Shown: positions 1 to 11,079 of the stretch, one piece after another
Numbering within the stretch: position 1 is the stretch's first letter
Layout: each line of letters starts with the position of its first letter
Source: Agrobacterium tumefaciens
GTDB lineage: Bacteria; Pseudomonadota; Alphaproteobacteria; Rhizobiales; Rhizobiaceae
Reading direction: 5' to 3'
DNA: 64,000 nt
Assembly: GCF_017726655.1 (NCBI RefSeq)
Contig: NZ_CP072309.1
Coordinates: 1,546,501-1,610,500, forward strand
Notes under the pieces: generated by a model
Told to the model about the DNA's origin: nothing
Database searches by the model: none
What the model saw: the letters and a program-made list of their open reading frames with translations, nothing else
Translations under genes and position numbers: made by a program

Positions 1-1232
1 ACGTCGGTTTCTGCGAAAGCGGCGAGTGCCTTCAAATAGAGCGTGTTTCCGGCGAAGGGTCCTTCAACGACCACAGGTCCTCGTCGTTCAACGAGCGAAA
101 GGCAGAATTCCGTCATCAGGGCGAGATAGAGCGAGGCAGTGGCATGTCGCTCCGCCCCTGTTGCATCGCCATCGGCGATCCAGCGTGCCGCCTTTTCCGG
201 AAAGGGGCCGGAGCCGCTGACAACGCTCGGCAGCAGCATCATTCCTTTTTCGATAACTCCGCCGAGCGCGGCTTCAATCTCGTGGATCGTCGCTGGCCCG
301 AATTGCGCCGCCAACATCTCATATTCCCTGCCGCCCATGAAGCGAGAGGAAGGAACGGGTCGCCCGAGGGCATCGACATTCAAAAGCGTATCGCGGCTGG
401 GATCCAATGCATCCGCCTTGCCGCCAATGGCGAAATTCACCACCCAGGTGCCGGTGGAAACGACAGAAAAATCTCCGTTGCGGCGAAGAAGGTGCGGCAG
501 GAGCGAGGCATTGGAATCATGGATGCCGCAATAGACCGGCATCGTCGCAGACAGCCCGGTTTCCTGCGCCAGCGATGGGTGGATCGTTCCCAGCACATCG
601 AAAGCGGAGCGGACAGGCGCCATCAGATGCTGGATGCCGAGACGCTCCACCAGCGAGGAAAAGCTCTTCCGGCGCGGGTTCCACAGGTCCGTGTGGCAAC
701 CAAGCGATGTCGTTTCGGTTGCCTGAACGCCGGTCAGCAGCCCTGCCCAATATTGCGGGTAAGTGACGATGTCGCGCACCTTGGCGAAATCGTCCGGAAA
801 GGCGGTTTTCTGGAAATGGATTTGTGCACCGAGGTTCAGTCCTGCAGGAAGCTGCGGCGAGCCGGTCTCTGCGAAATCGGGCCTGAGCTCGCGATATACT
901 TTCTGAACGGGTTTGGGGTAGCTATGTTCGTAATCGAGCACCGGCATGGCAAGGTTGCCGTTTCCATCGAGAAGCGCTGCTGAAGCGCCATGGGTGGTAA
1001 TGGAAATCGCATCGAAACCCGGCTCGCGGCCAAACCGCTGAAGCGCGGAAAGAATGAAGTGCCAGAGCATCTCCACATCATAATGCGGGTAGGGGCCATC
1101 GCGGAGAACGGGGTTCGTCCGCTTCTCGCAGGCAATTTCCTCGCCGCTGCCGGTGTCGATGACGACCACTTTGGCATTGGTCTTGCCGATATCGATGACC
1201 GCGACCCGGCTCGGTCTGGTGCTCTCGCTCAT
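1..1232 (-). CDS. rhaK: Rhamnulokinase, FGGY family (C-terminus cut by window edge)
   Basis: This is the sugar kinase of L-rhamnose catabolism, expected to phosphorylate L-rhamnulose in the cytoplasm before RhaD cleaves it. The N-terminus has the FGGY/ASKHA phosphate-1 motif ([16 protein letters not shown], about residues 11-26) and a typical THGAS segment about 40 residues later. The reading frame is open from the ATG at 1232 to the window edge, giving about 410 of the usual 450-490 residues, so the end is missing only because of the window. The start overlaps the rhaM stop (ATGA), which indicates translational coupling. It is the last visible gene of the rhaRSTPQMK transcription unit. The kinase family is clear; the substrate is inferred from context. 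Confidence 0.87.
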   Translation of the reverse strand, partial: MSESTRPSRVAVIDIGKTNAKVVVIDTGSGEEIACEKRTNPVLRDGPYPHYDVEMLWHFILSALQRFGREPGFDAISITTHGASAALLDGNGNLAMPVLDYEHSYPKPVQKVYRELRPDFAETGSPQLPAGLNLGAQIHFQKTAFPDDFAKVRDIVTYPQYWAGLLTGVQATETTSLGCHTDLWNPRRKSFSSLVERLGIQHLMAPVRSAFDVLGTIHPSLAQETGLSATMPVYCGIHDSNASLLPHLLRRNGDFSVVSTGTWVVNFAIGGKADALDPSRDTLLNVDALGRPVPSSRFMGGREYEMLAAQFGPATIHEIEAALGGVIEKGMMLLPSVVSGSGPFPEKAARWIADGDATGAERHATASLYLALMTEFCLSLVERRGPVVVEGPFAGNTLYLKALAAFAETD

Positions 1233-1552
1233 GGCAGATGGAACACCGTCACCAGGTCTTTTACAACGGGTGAATTATCGGGATTGCTGTCCATGATGTC
1301 GGCCATATGGGCCCACCACTTTTTCATCACGGGGTGTTCGGGCAAAGCCGCCATGCCGTGGGTCTTCGGCCGCGTCAGCACGCCGAAGAGAGTGTTGGTT
1401 TCCGGGTCGAGATGGATGGAGTAGTCGCTGACACCTGCCTCGTGCAGCAGCGCCACCAGTTCAGGCCATATCTCGTCGTGGCGCTTTTTGTATTCGGCCT
1501 CCTTGCCGGCGAAGAGTTTCATCTTGAAGGCGTGTTTTTCGAGTTCCGGCAT
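1229..1552 (-). CDS. rhaM: L-rhamnose mutarotase
   Basis: This cytoplasmic enzyme interconverts the alpha and beta anomers of L-rhamnose so that the isomerase receives its preferred form. The 107-residue length and the block [12 protein letters not shown] (residues 21-32), which carries the conserved Tyr and the catalytic-type His25, match the YiiL/RhaM dimeric alpha/beta-barrel family; the tryptophan pair in KKWWAHM also fits. The gene sits 3 bp after rhaQ and overlaps rhaK by 4 bp. The equivalent gene in the Rhizobium leguminosarum rha operon is named rhaU. Confidence 0.93.
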   Translation of the reverse strand: MPELEKHAFKMKLFAGKEAEYKKRHDEIWPELVALLHEAGVSDYSIHLDPETNTLFGVLTRPKTHGMAALPEHPVMKKWWAHMADIMDSNPDNSPVVKDLVTVFHLP

Positions 1553-1555
1553 GGC

Positions 1556-2566
1556 TCAGCCTTTCATGGCTCGAAGGCGGCGGACGACGATGGGGATGGC
1601 GATGGTGATGATCAGCAGCAGACCGACAAAGATCGACATGACGATACCGGGCACATTCAAAAGACCGAGACCGAAAGTGACGAGGCCCATGACGAAGGCG
1701 GCGATGACGACGCCTGCAATTGTGCCGGAACCGCCGAGAATGGAAACGCCGCCCAGCACCACCATGGTCACCACCTCAAGCTCCCAGCCTTGAGCGATCG
1801 ACGGGCGGGTAGAGCCGAGCCGCGAGGTGAGGCAGACGGCGGCGATGCCGCTCATCAGGCCGGTGAGCAGGAAGAGGATGAACTTCACGCGCTCGACGGG
1901 AATGCCGGAAAAGCGGGCGGCGAAGGGGTTGGTGCCGATGACATAGACCTGCCGGCCGAAATTGGTGGCGTGCAGCAAAATGGCGAAGAGGACGGCCATG
2001 ACGATGAACAGCACGAATTCGAAGGAGATCACCCAGAACACATAGCCTTGACCGAAATAGCCGAAATCCGCCGGATATTTGCCATAGGCCTGATCCCCCA
2101 GCACCATGTAGGAAATACCGCGAAACAGGCTCATGGTGCCGATGGTGACGACGATAGAGGGCAGTTTCAGCCCCGCGACCAGAAAGCCGTTGAAGGCGCC
2201 GCAGAAAAGCCCGGTGCCAATGCCAATGGCGACGAGGCCGGGCGTGCCGACACCCATCTGCACCGCCGCTCCCATGGCGGTGGAGGCGAGCGCGATGATC
2301 GCGGCGACCGACAGGTCGATTTCACCGGCGATGATCAGAAGCGCCATGGCAAAGGCGATGATGGCCTTTTCCGTGAAGTTGAAGGTGGCGTCAGACAGAT
2401 TCCAGGCATTGAGGAAATAGGGCGAGGCGAGCGAATTGGCGATGAAGATGAGGATCGCGACGCCAAGCAGCAGCACTTCCCAACTGGCCATGATACGGCT
2501 GAGCGGCGTGCCGAGTTTGTCGGGAATGACGCGCGGCGCCTGCGATGGTTGGGAGTTCGTGCTCAT
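1556..2566 (-). CDS. rhaQ: Rhamnose ABC transporter permease (second permease)
   Basis: This inner-membrane permease of the RbsC/BPD_transp_2 family should form the rhamnose channel together with RhaP. The 336-residue protein is almost entirely hydrophobic helices and contains the family loop GTNPFAARFSGIPVERVKFILF (about residues 216-236) and a glycine-rich VVLGGVSILGGSGTIAG segment near residue 275. Its ATG overlaps the rhaP stop by 4 bp (ATGA), so the two permeases are probably made in a fixed ratio. The sugar assignment rests on its place between rhaP and the mutarotase. Confidence 0.9.
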   Translation of the reverse strand: MSTNSQPSQAPRVIPDKLGTPLSRIMASWEVLLLGVAILIFIANSLASPYFLNAWNLSDATFNFTEKAIIAFAMALLIIAGEIDLSVAAIIALASTAMGAAVQMGVGTPGLVAIGIGTGLFCGAFNGFLVAGLKLPSIVVTIGTMSLFRGISYMVLGDQAYGKYPADFGYFGQGYVFWVISFEFVLFIVMAVLFAILLHATNFGRQVYVIGTNPFAARFSGIPVERVKFILFLLTGLMSGIAAVCLTSRLGSTRPSIAQGWELEVVTMVVLGGVSILGGSGTIAGVVIAAFVMGLVTFGLGLLNVPGIVMSIFVGLLLIITIAIPIVVRRLRAMKG

Positions 2567-3564
2567 GCGGATGCTTCCTTGCCATGGTTTGCGGCGGCCC
2601 TGTCACGCAGGATGATGCGGCCCTTCCTGGCCTCAGCGCGCGCGTTGAAGACAACAGCGAGCACGATGACCACGCCTGATATCGCCATCTGCGCGAAGGG
2701 CGAGATGCCGATGACGGGCAGCGCGTTCTTGATGACGCCGAGGAACAGCGCGCCAAGCACCGCTCCTGCCACCGAGCCGATGCCGCCGGCAATCGAGATG
2801 CCGCCGATCACATTGGCCGCCACACTATCCAGTTCGAAACCGGCGGCGATATCCACATAGGCGACGGCGTAACGCGACACCCAGAGATAGCTGGCGAGAC
2901 CGGCGAGCGCGCCCGAGAGCACGAAGGCGAAGAAGCGGGTGCGGCCGACATCGATGCCGGCATAGACGGCAGCACCAGGATTGCCGCCGGCGGCGTAAGC
3001 GGAGCGACCGAAGGAGCTGCGCGTGAGCACCAGCCAGGCCCCGGCAATGATGAGAATGGCGACCCACGACAGAACCGGCATGCCGAGGATCATGGTGCGC
3101 GGCACATTGAGGAAGGTCGGCGAAAACTGATGCGCATTCACCCAGCCGCCGCCCGAAAGCACGAAGGCCATGCCGCGATAGATGGTAAGGGTGCCGAGCG
3201 TGACGACGATGGGCGGAATGCCGAGCCACCAGACGAGTATGCCGTTGATGGAACCCAGAAACGCCCCGATGCCGACCGCCATGGCAATGAGAAGCGGCAG
3301 CGGAATGCCCGGAAAGGCGGCATTGGTCATCGCCACGGCCATGCCGGTAAAGGCGAGATTGGCGGCGACGGAGAGATCGATGGATCTGGTGAGAATGACC
3401 GCCATCTGGCCGAGCGCCAGAATGATGAGGATGGACGTATCATTGAATATGTTGACGAGATTGCCGGGCCGGCCGAAGCCGGGTGCGCGCAGGGCAAAGC
3501 CAGCAATCATGACGATGATGATGCCCGCCAGCAGCCATTCGCGATTTTTGAGTAGACGTTGCAT
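2563..3564 (-). CDS. rhaP: Rhamnose ABC transporter permease (first permease)
   Basis: This is a 333-residue RbsC-type inner-membrane permease. The family signature ILTRSIDLSVAANLAFTGM lies near residues 58-76, and AAGGNPGAAVYAGIDVGRTR and NVIGGISIAGGIGSVAG further on are the usual EAA-like coupling loop and glycine-rich helix. It follows rhaT by 14 bp and overlaps rhaQ by 4 bp. A split pair of permeases with one double-domain ATPase is the RhaSTPQ architecture described in Rhizobium leguminosarum. Confidence 0.9.
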   Translation of the reverse strand: MQRLLKNREWLLAGIIIVMIAGFALRAPGFGRPGNLVNIFNDTSILIILALGQMAVILTRSIDLSVAANLAFTGMAVAMTNAAFPGIPLPLLIAMAVGIGAFLGSINGILVWWLGIPPIVVTLGTLTIYRGMAFVLSGGGWVNAHQFSPTFLNVPRTMILGMPVLSWVAILIIAGAWLVLTRSSFGRSAYAAGGNPGAAVYAGIDVGRTRFFAFVLSGALAGLASYLWVSRYAVAYVDIAAGFELDSVAANVIGGISIAGGIGSVAGAVLGALFLGVIKNALPVIGISPFAQMAISGVVIVLAVVFNARAEARKGRIILRDRAAANHGKEASA

Positions 3565-3578
3565 GTTCGTGGCCCCTC

Positions 3579-5111
<1,533 letters not shown>

Positions 5112-5148
5112 TATCAGGTCTTACCGGTCAGTTTCGAGTGAAGTGATC

Positions 5149-5313
5149 GGGGCTACCCCCCTCTGCCCTGCCGGGCATCTCCCCCACAAGGAGGGAGATC
5201 GGCCAGAAGAAAACGCTCGCTCACTCGCAACGTTGGAGATGGCCGAGAGGCCGCCGCATATCGATCTCCCCCTTTGTGGGGGAGATGCCCGGCAGGGCAG
5301 AGGGGGGCGACCT
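5149..5313. repeat. RIME-type palindromic intergenic repeat between rhaS and rhaT
   Basis: Two inverted arms, about 5150-5202 and 5262-5313, share the core CTGCCCTGCCGGGCATCTCC and its complement around a central segment of about 60 bp. Each arm also contains a smaller palindrome. This is the sequence style of the Rhizobium intergenic mosaic elements (RIME1). Its position just after the binding-protein gene means a strong RNA hairpin forms between rhaS and rhaT. Confidence 0.78.
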
Positions 5314-5337
5314 TCGCACCGCCGGATATTATCAAGA

Positions 5338-6348
5338 TCAAAAAATCTTCGAGAACTGATCGATATTCTTCGCGTCATAGATGAACGGATCAGCCATCGC
5401 CGCTTCGCTGTTTTCGCCAACCTTGATCTTGCCCATGCGGCCAGCTTCGATTTCCGAGCCCGGCTTGCCATCGGTTTCGCCCTTTACCAGACGATAGGCG
5501 ATCTGGGTGGCGGAGTAACCGAGGTCGATCGGGTTCCAGATGGCGAATTCCTTTGTCGCACCGGACTTGATGGCGCCCGCCATTTCGGACGGCAGGCCAA
5601 GGCCTGTGACGAAGACCTGACCGATCTTGCCCGCATCCTTCACGGCCTGCGAAGCGGCGAGAACGCCGACCGTCGTCGGTGCCACGATGACCTTCACATT
5701 CGGCTGCGAGGAGAGCAGGCCCTGCGCTTCGCGATAGCTCTTGTCGGCAAGGTCGTCACCGTAAACCGTGGTGACGAGGTTGAGGCCGGGGAAATCCTTC
5801 AGCTGCTTTTTCATCTCGCCGATCCAGACATTCTGGTTCGTGGAGGTGGTGGTAGCAGAGAGAATGGCGAAATCGCCCTTGCCGCCTTCCAGATGTGCCG
5901 CAGCCAGCTGCAGGCACATCTTGCCGATCAGCGCGTTGGACGAGGGGTTGAGCTGGAGAATGCGGCCTTCAGGTGCTACGCCGGAATCCCAGGAAATGAC
6001 CTTGATACCGCGCTGTGCCGCCTTTTTCAGTGCAGGCACAACGGCGTCAGGATCGTTTGCGGAAATCGCGATGGCGTCAACGCCCTGCGCGATCAACGAA
6101 TTGATGACTTCGATCTGGCCTTCCGCCGTGGTGCTGGTCGGGCCGGTATAGATGATCTCGACGCCGCCGAGGTCCTTTGCGGCTTCCTGTGCGCCCTTGT
6201 TGGCGGCTTCGAAAAAGCCGTTGCCGAGCGATTTGACGACGAGCGCGATCTTGACGTCGGCGGCCTGGGCGACGCCGCCCAGCCCCGCGACGGAAAGCGC
6301 CGCGCTCAGTGCCAAGACGCTGGTCAATGTTCTGCGTGTAAGTTTCAT
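5338..6348 (-). CDS. rhaS: Rhamnose ABC transporter substrate-binding protein
   Basis: This is the periplasmic sugar-binding protein of the rhamnose importer. The chosen ATG at 6348 gives 336 residues and follows a GGGAGGAAAAGGG ribosome-binding site; a further 37 codons are open upstream but would bury the signal peptide. The N-terminus MKLTRRTLTSVLALSAALS with AQA-A near residue 30 is a Sec-type signal peptide, and the mature part is a Peripla_BP_4 (RbsB-like) fold beginning VKIALVVKSLGNGFFEAANKG. It lies 46 bp after rhaR and starts the transporter block. Confidence 0.92.
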   Translation of the reverse strand: MKLTRRTLTSVLALSAALSVAGLGGVAQAADVKIALVVKSLGNGFFEAANKGAQEAAKDLGGVEIIYTGPTSTTAEGQIEVINSLIAQGVDAIAISANDPDAVVPALKKAAQRGIKVISWDSGVAPEGRILQLNPSSNALIGKMCLQLAAAHLEGGKGDFAILSATTTSTNQNVWIGEMKKQLKDFPGLNLVTTVYGDDLADKSYREAQGLLSSQPNVKVIVAPTTVGVLAASQAVKDAGKIGQVFVTGLGLPSEMAGAIKSGATKEFAIWNPIDLGYSATQIAYRLVKGETDGKPGSEIEAGRMGKIKVGENSEAAMADPFIYDAKNIDQFSKIF

Positions 6349-6394
6349 GTCCCTTTTCCTCCCGTTTTGAACCTTGTTTTCTCTCCGGCGCTCC

Positions 6395-7219
6395 TCATGC
6401 GACCGAAGAAGAATGCTCCTCATCCGGCGGGCCGGATGTTTTTCCGACGGCACCGGCAATCAGCAATTCGACGCCGGCATTTTCCACCATCCTTGCCGCC
6501 TCGTCTGAAATCCCGTCATCGGTGATGATGGTCGTGACGTTTTCGAGCGGGCATAAAATCAGGCTGGACCGTTTCTGGAATTTGGAAGAATCGACCATTA
6601 CGATCAGCTCTTCCGCCTGCCGCATCAGCTTCTGTTCGCTCTGGATCACCAGCGCGTCGGATTCCATAATGCCGAGCGCGCCGACACCTTGCGCACCGAG
6701 AAATATCCGCCGCGCATAAAAATTGCGGATCGCATCATTCTCGAAAGGCGACAGGATCAGGCTCTGGTCGCGATAGATCGCGCCGCCTGGCACGCTGACA
6801 CTGCATTTGGAATGTTTGACCAGATGCTCGGCGATGGCGAAAGAATTGGTCATCACCTGCAGGCGGCGCGCCGCCATGTAATGCACCATCTGAAATGTCG
6901 TGGTGCCGCCATTCAGGATGATCGCGTCGCCATCGTGGCACAGATCGACCGCTTTGCGCGCAATTGCGCGTTTCTTGTCGATATTGACCGATTCGGAAAC
7001 GCGGAACGGTCGGGCTGCAAGGTTGCCGAGCTGCGGCGGATGGACCGCCTCCGCCCCGCCGCGCACGCGCCGCAACTTTCCCTGAACATGCAAAGACGCG
7101 ATATCCCTGCGGATCGTCGCTTCCGACGCATCCGTCAGTTCGGCAATATCCTGCACCGTCACGACAGCTTTTTCCTGTGTGGCGCTCAAGATGATGCGAT
7201 GGCGTTCGCGTTCGTGCAT
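6395..7219 (-). CDS. rhaR: DeoR-family transcriptional regulator of the rhamnose locus
   Basis: This 274-residue protein has a DeoR-type N-terminal winged helix (ATQEKAVVTVQDIAELTDASEATIRRDIASL, about residues 13-43) and a DeoRC sugar-phosphate sensor domain with the usual GGTTTFQMVHYM and DSSKFQKRS blocks. It is expected to repress the divergent rha genes until a rhamnose intermediate binds. The gene starts with ATG after AGGAGG and reads away from rhaD. An inverted pair of about 21 bp sites in the intergenic region is its likely operator. Confidence 0.9.
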   Translation of the reverse strand: MHERERHRIILSATQEKAVVTVQDIAELTDASEATIRRDIASLHVQGKLRRVRGGAEAVHPPQLGNLAARPFRVSESVNIDKKRAIARKAVDLCHDGDAIILNGGTTTFQMVHYMAARRLQVMTNSFAIAEHLVKHSKCSVSVPGGAIYRDQSLILSPFENDAIRNFYARRIFLGAQGVGALGIMESDALVIQSEQKLMRQAEELIVMVDSSKFQKRSSLILCPLENVTTIITDDGISDEAARMVENAGVELLIAGAVGKTSGPPDEEHSSSVA

Positions 7220-7237
7220 GGGGTCCTCCTGACCGTG

Positions 7238-7265
7238 ATTATTCGCAAACTCTTTACGTTGTCAA
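7238..7265 (-). promoter_or_regulatory. Predicted sigma-70 promoter of rhaR-rhaSTPQMK
   Basis: On the minus strand a perfect -35 (TTGACA, 7265-7260) and a 5-of-6 -10 (AATAAT, 7243-7238) are separated by 16 bp. The -35 lies inside the left operator arm, so a bound repressor would block polymerase. Confidence 0.65.
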
Positions 7266-7332
7266 TCAAGAACGATCAAATTATTCAATATCGCGCTGCA
7301 GCATGAGAATTTATGATCGTTTTTGATTGACA
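7260..7332. promoter_or_regulatory. Divergent RhaR operator pair
   Basis: The sites 7260-7280 and 7312-7332 are inverted copies of one sequence (plus-strand form TATGATCGTTTTTGATTGAC followed by A; the other arm reads TTTGATCGTTCTTGATTGAC and A on the minus strand). Nineteen of 21 positions agree. Both arms end in TTGACA, which serves as a -35 for each direction. For rhaD the best -10 after 7327-7332 is only weakly conserved (around GATACC at 7351-7356). The pairing with RhaR is inferred from position. Confidence 0.75.
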
Positions 7333-7419
7333 TTGTGCTTTTGGATGCGCGATACCTGCCATTAAAGGAGGCGGGCCGATATCGGCTCCGCGAATGCAGA
7401 CAGATATTGGGAGGAAGAC

Positions 7420-9516
7420 ATGACGGGAACATCCCGCCTTCTCGAAAGCCGTTGGGACGACGCCTATGCGAAGACGCTCGATGAGCCCGGCAAGCTGCTT
7501 TATCGCTCCAATCTCTTGGGGGCCGACAAGCGCATCACCAATTATGGTGGCGGCAATACGTCTGCGAAGGTTCTTGAGACTGATCCGCTGACCGGCGAAA
7601 AGGTCCGTGTTATGTGGGTCAAAGGCTCCGGCGGCGATGTCGGCACCATCAAGCTTGATGGTTTCGCAACGCTTTATCTCGAGAAGCTGGAAGCGCTGAA
7701 GGGCATTTATAAGGGCGTTGAAGACGAGGACCGCATGGTCGGTTTCCTGCCGCACTGCACCTTCAACCTCAACCCGCGCGCCGCCTCCATCGATACGCCG
7801 CTGCATGGTTTCGTGCCCTATGATCATGTCGATCACATGCATCCCGATGCGATCATTGCGATTGCCGCCTCGAAGAATTCGAAAGAACTGACGCAGCAGA
7901 TCTTTGGCGATGAAATCGGCTGGCTACCCTGGCGTCGTCCCGGTTTCCAGTTGGGTCTTGATCTCGAAGCTTTCGTCAAGGCCAATCCTGGGGCCAAGGG
8001 CGTGGTGCTGGAAAGTCACGGCCTCTTCACCTGGGATAACGACGCAAAGGCTTGCTACGAACTGACGCTCGCGATCATCAACAAGGCGATCGAGTGGTTT
8101 GCGGAAAAGACCGAAGGCAAAGTGATTTTCGGCGGTGCCGTGGCCAAGAGCCTGCCGGTAGCCCAACGTCGCGCCATCGCTGCCCGGCTGATGCCGGAAA
8201 TCCGTGGCAGCATCGGCCGCGAGGAACGCAAGCTCGGCCATTTCGATGATCAGGATGCGGTTCTGGAATTCGTCAATTCGAAAGACCTGAAGCCGCTCGG
8301 GAACCTCGGGACATCCTGCCCGGACCATTTCCTGCGCACGAAAATCCGTCCGCTGATTCTCGATCTCGATACGGCGAACCCGGATGTGGACGCGCTTACC
8401 GCCGGTCTCGACTCGGCGCTTGAGGCTTACCGCGCGGATTACACGCGCTACTATGAGGCCTGCCGCCACGATAATTCACCGAAGATGCGCGATCCGAACC
8501 CGGTGATTTTCCTCATCCCCGGCGTCGGCATGTTGTCTTTCGCGAAAGATAAGGCGACCGCCCGCATTGCCGGCGAGTTTTACGTCAACGCCATCAACGT
8601 GATGCGCGGTGCTTCCACCGTATCGGAATATCAGGGTCTTCCGGAGCAGGAAGCCTTCGATATCGAATATTGGCTGCTGGAAGAAGCAAAGCTGCAACGC
8701 ATGCCGAAGCCGAAAAGTCTTGCCGGCCGCGTCGCCTTCGTCACCGGTGGTGCCGGCGGCATAGGCCGGGCAACCGCGGAACGGCTGGCAGGCGAGGGCG
8801 CCTGCGTTGTGCTGGCGGATATTGACGAGGCGGCGCTGGAAGCTGCCAAGGGTGATTTCGTCAAAAGTTACAGCGGCGATGCGGTGCGCACCGTCAAGCT
8901 TGATGTGACGCAGGAAGATGCCGTCATTTCCGCCTTTGCGGAAGCGAGCGTGGAATTCGGGGGTGTGGATATTCTGGTCTCCAATGCCGGCATCGCCTCC
9001 TCCGCCCCGGTGGAAGAGACGACGCTTGCCATGTGGAACAAGAATATCGACATTCTCGCGACAGGCTATTTCCTCGTTTCGAGAGAAGCATTCCGGCTGC
9101 TGCGGCGACAGAATCTCGGCGGCAACGTCGTTTTTGTCGCTTCCAAGAATGGCCTTGCCTCTTCTCCCAATGCGTCGGCCTATTGCACGGCAAAGGCCGC
9201 TGAAATTCATCTCGCCCGTTGCCTTGCGCTCGAAGGGGCAGAAGCCGGCATTCGCGTCAACACTGTCAATCCCGATGCCGTCCTGCGCGGTTCGAAGATC
9301 TGGAGCGGCGAATGGCGCGAGCAGCGCGCGGCGTCTTCCAAGATCGAGGTGACCGACCTGGAGGAACATTACCGCAAGCGGTCGATGCTGAAGCTGAACG
9401 TCTTTCCGGAAGATATCGCCGAGGCGATCTACTTCCTGGCGTCCGACGCCTCCGCCAAATCGACCGGCAACATCATCAATGTCGATGCCGGTAATGCGCA
9501 GAGTTTTACGCGATAG
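7420..9516 (+). CDS. rhaD: Bifunctional rhamnulose-1-phosphate aldolase / short-chain dehydrogenase
   Basis: This 698-residue fusion is the RhaD type found in rhizobia. Residues about 1-420 form a class II aldolase domain with the metal-binding run DHVDHMHPDA near 142-151 and ESHGLFTWDND near 199; this half should split L-rhamnulose 1-phosphate into dihydroxyacetone phosphate and L-lactaldehyde. Residues about 435-698 form a classical SDR domain with TGGAGGIG (about 441-448) and the YCTAK catalytic motif (Tyr near 588), which probably oxidises or reduces lactaldehyde. The ATG follows GGGAGGAAGAC. It is transcribed divergently from rhaR. Confidence 0.93.
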   Translation: MTGTSRLLESRWDDAYAKTLDEPGKLLYRSNLLGADKRITNYGGGNTSAKVLETDPLTGEKVRVMWVKGSGGDVGTIKLDGFATLYLEKLEALKGIYKGVEDEDRMVGFLPHCTFNLNPRAASIDTPLHGFVPYDHVDHMHPDAIIAIAASKNSKELTQQIFGDEIGWLPWRRPGFQLGLDLEAFVKANPGAKGVVLESHGLFTWDNDAKACYELTLAIINKAIEWFAEKTEGKVIFGGAVAKSLPVAQRRAIAARLMPEIRGSIGREERKLGHFDDQDAVLEFVNSKDLKPLGNLGTSCPDHFLRTKIRPLILDLDTANPDVDALTAGLDSALEAYRADYTRYYEACRHDNSPKMRDPNPVIFLIPGVGMLSFAKDKATARIAGEFYVNAINVMRGASTVSEYQGLPEQEAFDIEYWLLEEAKLQRMPKPKSLAGRVAFVTGGAGGIGRATAERLAGEGACVVLADIDEAALEAAKGDFVKSYSGDAVRTVKLDVTQEDAVISAFAEASVEFGGVDILVSNAGIASSAPVEETTLAMWNKNIDILATGYFLVSREAFRLLRRQNLGGNVVFVASKNGLASSPNASAYCTAKAAEIHLARCLALEGAEAGIRVNTVNPDAVLRGSKIWSGEWREQRAASSKIEVTDLEEHYRKRSMLKLNVFPEDIAEAIYFLASDASAKSTGNIINVDAGNAQSFTR

Positions 9517-9540
9517 GGCGTTTGGGGCCTTCTTATTTCC

Positions 9541-9653
9541 GTCATTCCGGCATTGTGCCGGAATCCAGCCAGCCCAACTCCTTGGGCTGAAGGAACTTAT
9601 CCCGCCGCGCGGACGCGCGTCGACCGGACACCGGCACAGTGCCGGTATGACGG
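9541..9653. repeat. Rhizobial intergenic palindromic repeat, copy A
   Basis: The element is bounded by two hairpins, TTCCGGCATTGTGCCGGAA (starting 9545) and ACCGGCACAGTGCCGGT, with an internal AATCCAGCCAGCCCAACTCC tract. It aligns along its whole length with copy B at 18140-18252. It fills most of the rhaD-rhaI gap. I recognise it as a widespread Rhizobiaceae repeat but cannot assign a family name with certainty (RIME2-like). Confidence 0.7.
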
Positions 9654-9705
9654 AGATAAGGTCTATAAGCTAAGCATGCACGGGACCAATTCCGGGGAGG
9701 AAGAA

Positions 9706-10998
9706 ATGACCGAGACGAAAATCGCCGCTGATGTTATCGCGGCTGAAAACGAAAAACGCATTGTCGCGCTGACGCAAGATTACGATGCGCTTGGCAACCA
9801 GCTTGGCCGCCGCAATATTGATATCGATGCCATCGCCGCCAAGGTGGCGGAGTTTTTCGTCGCCGTGCCCTCTTGGGGCGTTGGTACCGGTGGCACCCGT
9901 TTTGCCCGTTTTCCCGGCACGGGCGAGCCCCGCGGCATTTTCGACAAGCTCGATGATTGCGCCGTCATCAACCAGCTGACACGGGCGACGCCCAACGTTT
10001 CCCTGCATATTCCGTGGGATAAGGAAGACCCGAAGCGATTGAAGGCGCATGCCGATGCGCTGGGCCTCGGTTTCGACGCCATGAATTCCAACACGTTTTC
10101 GGACGCGCCGGGCCAGAGCCATTCCTACAAATACGGGTCGCTGAGCCACACGGATGCCGCCACGCGTCGGCAGGCCGTCGAGCACAACATCGAATGTGTC
10201 GAAATTGGCAATGCCATCGGCTCCAAGGCGCTAACGGTGTGGGTGGGCGATGGCTCCAACTTCCCCGGCCAGAGCAATTTCACCAGGAGTTTCGAGCGTT
10301 ATCTCGCGGCCATGGCGGATATCTACAAGGCGCTGCCAGATGATTGGCGCATCTTTTCCGAACACAAGATGTACGAGCCGGCCTTCTATTCCACCGTGGT
10401 ACAGGACTGGGGCACCAATTACCTCATCGCCAATACGCTCGGCGAAAAGGCCTTCTGCCTCGTCGATCTCGGCCATCATGCGCCGAACACCAATATCGAG
10501 ATGATCGTCGCCCGGCTTATCCAGTTCGGAAAGCTCGGCGGTTTCCATTTCAACGACAGCAAATATGGCGATGACGATCTGGATGCCGGCTCGATCGAGC
10601 CCTACCGGCTGTTCCTTGTCTTTAACGAACTGGTGGACGCCGAACATCGCGGCGTGAAGGGTTTCCATCCCGCGCATATGATCGACCAGTCGCATAATGT
10701 GACGGACCCGATCGAGAGCCTGATCTCCAGCGCCAATGAAATTCGCCGCGCTTATGCGCAGGCCTTGCTGGTGGATCGCATGGCGCTCGATGGCTATCAG
10801 CAGGAGAATGATGCGATGATGGCCTCAGATACGTTGAAACGGGCTTATCGTACCGATGTCGAGCCTATTCTCGCCATGGCGCGACATCAGGCCGGCGGCG
10901 CGATTGACCCGATTGCGACCTATCGTGCCAGCGGCTACCGAAAGCGGGTGGCTGCAGAACGCCCGGCATCCATAGGCGGTAGCGGCGGCATTGTGTAG
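9706..10998 (+). CDS. rhaI: L-rhamnose isomerase (rhizobial/Pseudomonas type)
   Basis: This enzyme converts L-rhamnose to L-rhamnulose in the cytoplasm. The 430-residue length and the xylose-isomerase-like TIM-barrel blocks (HIPWDKEDP near 105, EHKMYEPAFYSTVVQDWG near 221, DLGHHAPNTNIEMIVARL near 255, GGFHFNDSKYGDDDLD near 281) match the broad-specificity isomerase family rather than the shorter Escherichia coli RhaA. The ATG at 9706 follows GGGGAGGAAGAA; the frame is open further upstream but that part lies in the repeat. It completes the catabolic set rhaI-rhaK-rhaD. Confidence 0.92.
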   Translation: MTETKIAADVIAAENEKRIVALTQDYDALGNQLGRRNIDIDAIAAKVAEFFVAVPSWGVGTGGTRFARFPGTGEPRGIFDKLDDCAVINQLTRATPNVSLHIPWDKEDPKRLKAHADALGLGFDAMNSNTFSDAPGQSHSYKYGSLSHTDAATRRQAVEHNIECVEIGNAIGSKALTVWVGDGSNFPGQSNFTRSFERYLAAMADIYKALPDDWRIFSEHKMYEPAFYSTVVQDWGTNYLIANTLGEKAFCLVDLGHHAPNTNIEMIVARLIQFGKLGGFHFNDSKYGDDDLDAGSIEPYRLFLVFNELVDAEHRGVKGFHPAHMIDQSHNVTDPIESLISSANEIRRAYAQALLVDRMALDGYQQENDAMMASDTLKRAYRTDVEPILAMARHQAGGAIDPIATYRASGYRKRVAAERPASIGGSGGIV

Positions 10999-11079
10999 TC
11001 CTCTCGCGCTTTAGGTGGAGGAGCGCCGGAGAGCAGGGCTTATGAAACCTATATGTGATCGCCTTGCCTCCGTATCCAC

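Noticed and set aside
1307..2860. Long plus-strand frame rich in Asp, His and Gly opposite rhaM, rhaQ and rhaP
   Set aside because: It is the antisense reading of hydrophobic permease helices; the minus-strand proteins have clear family motifs and good starts.
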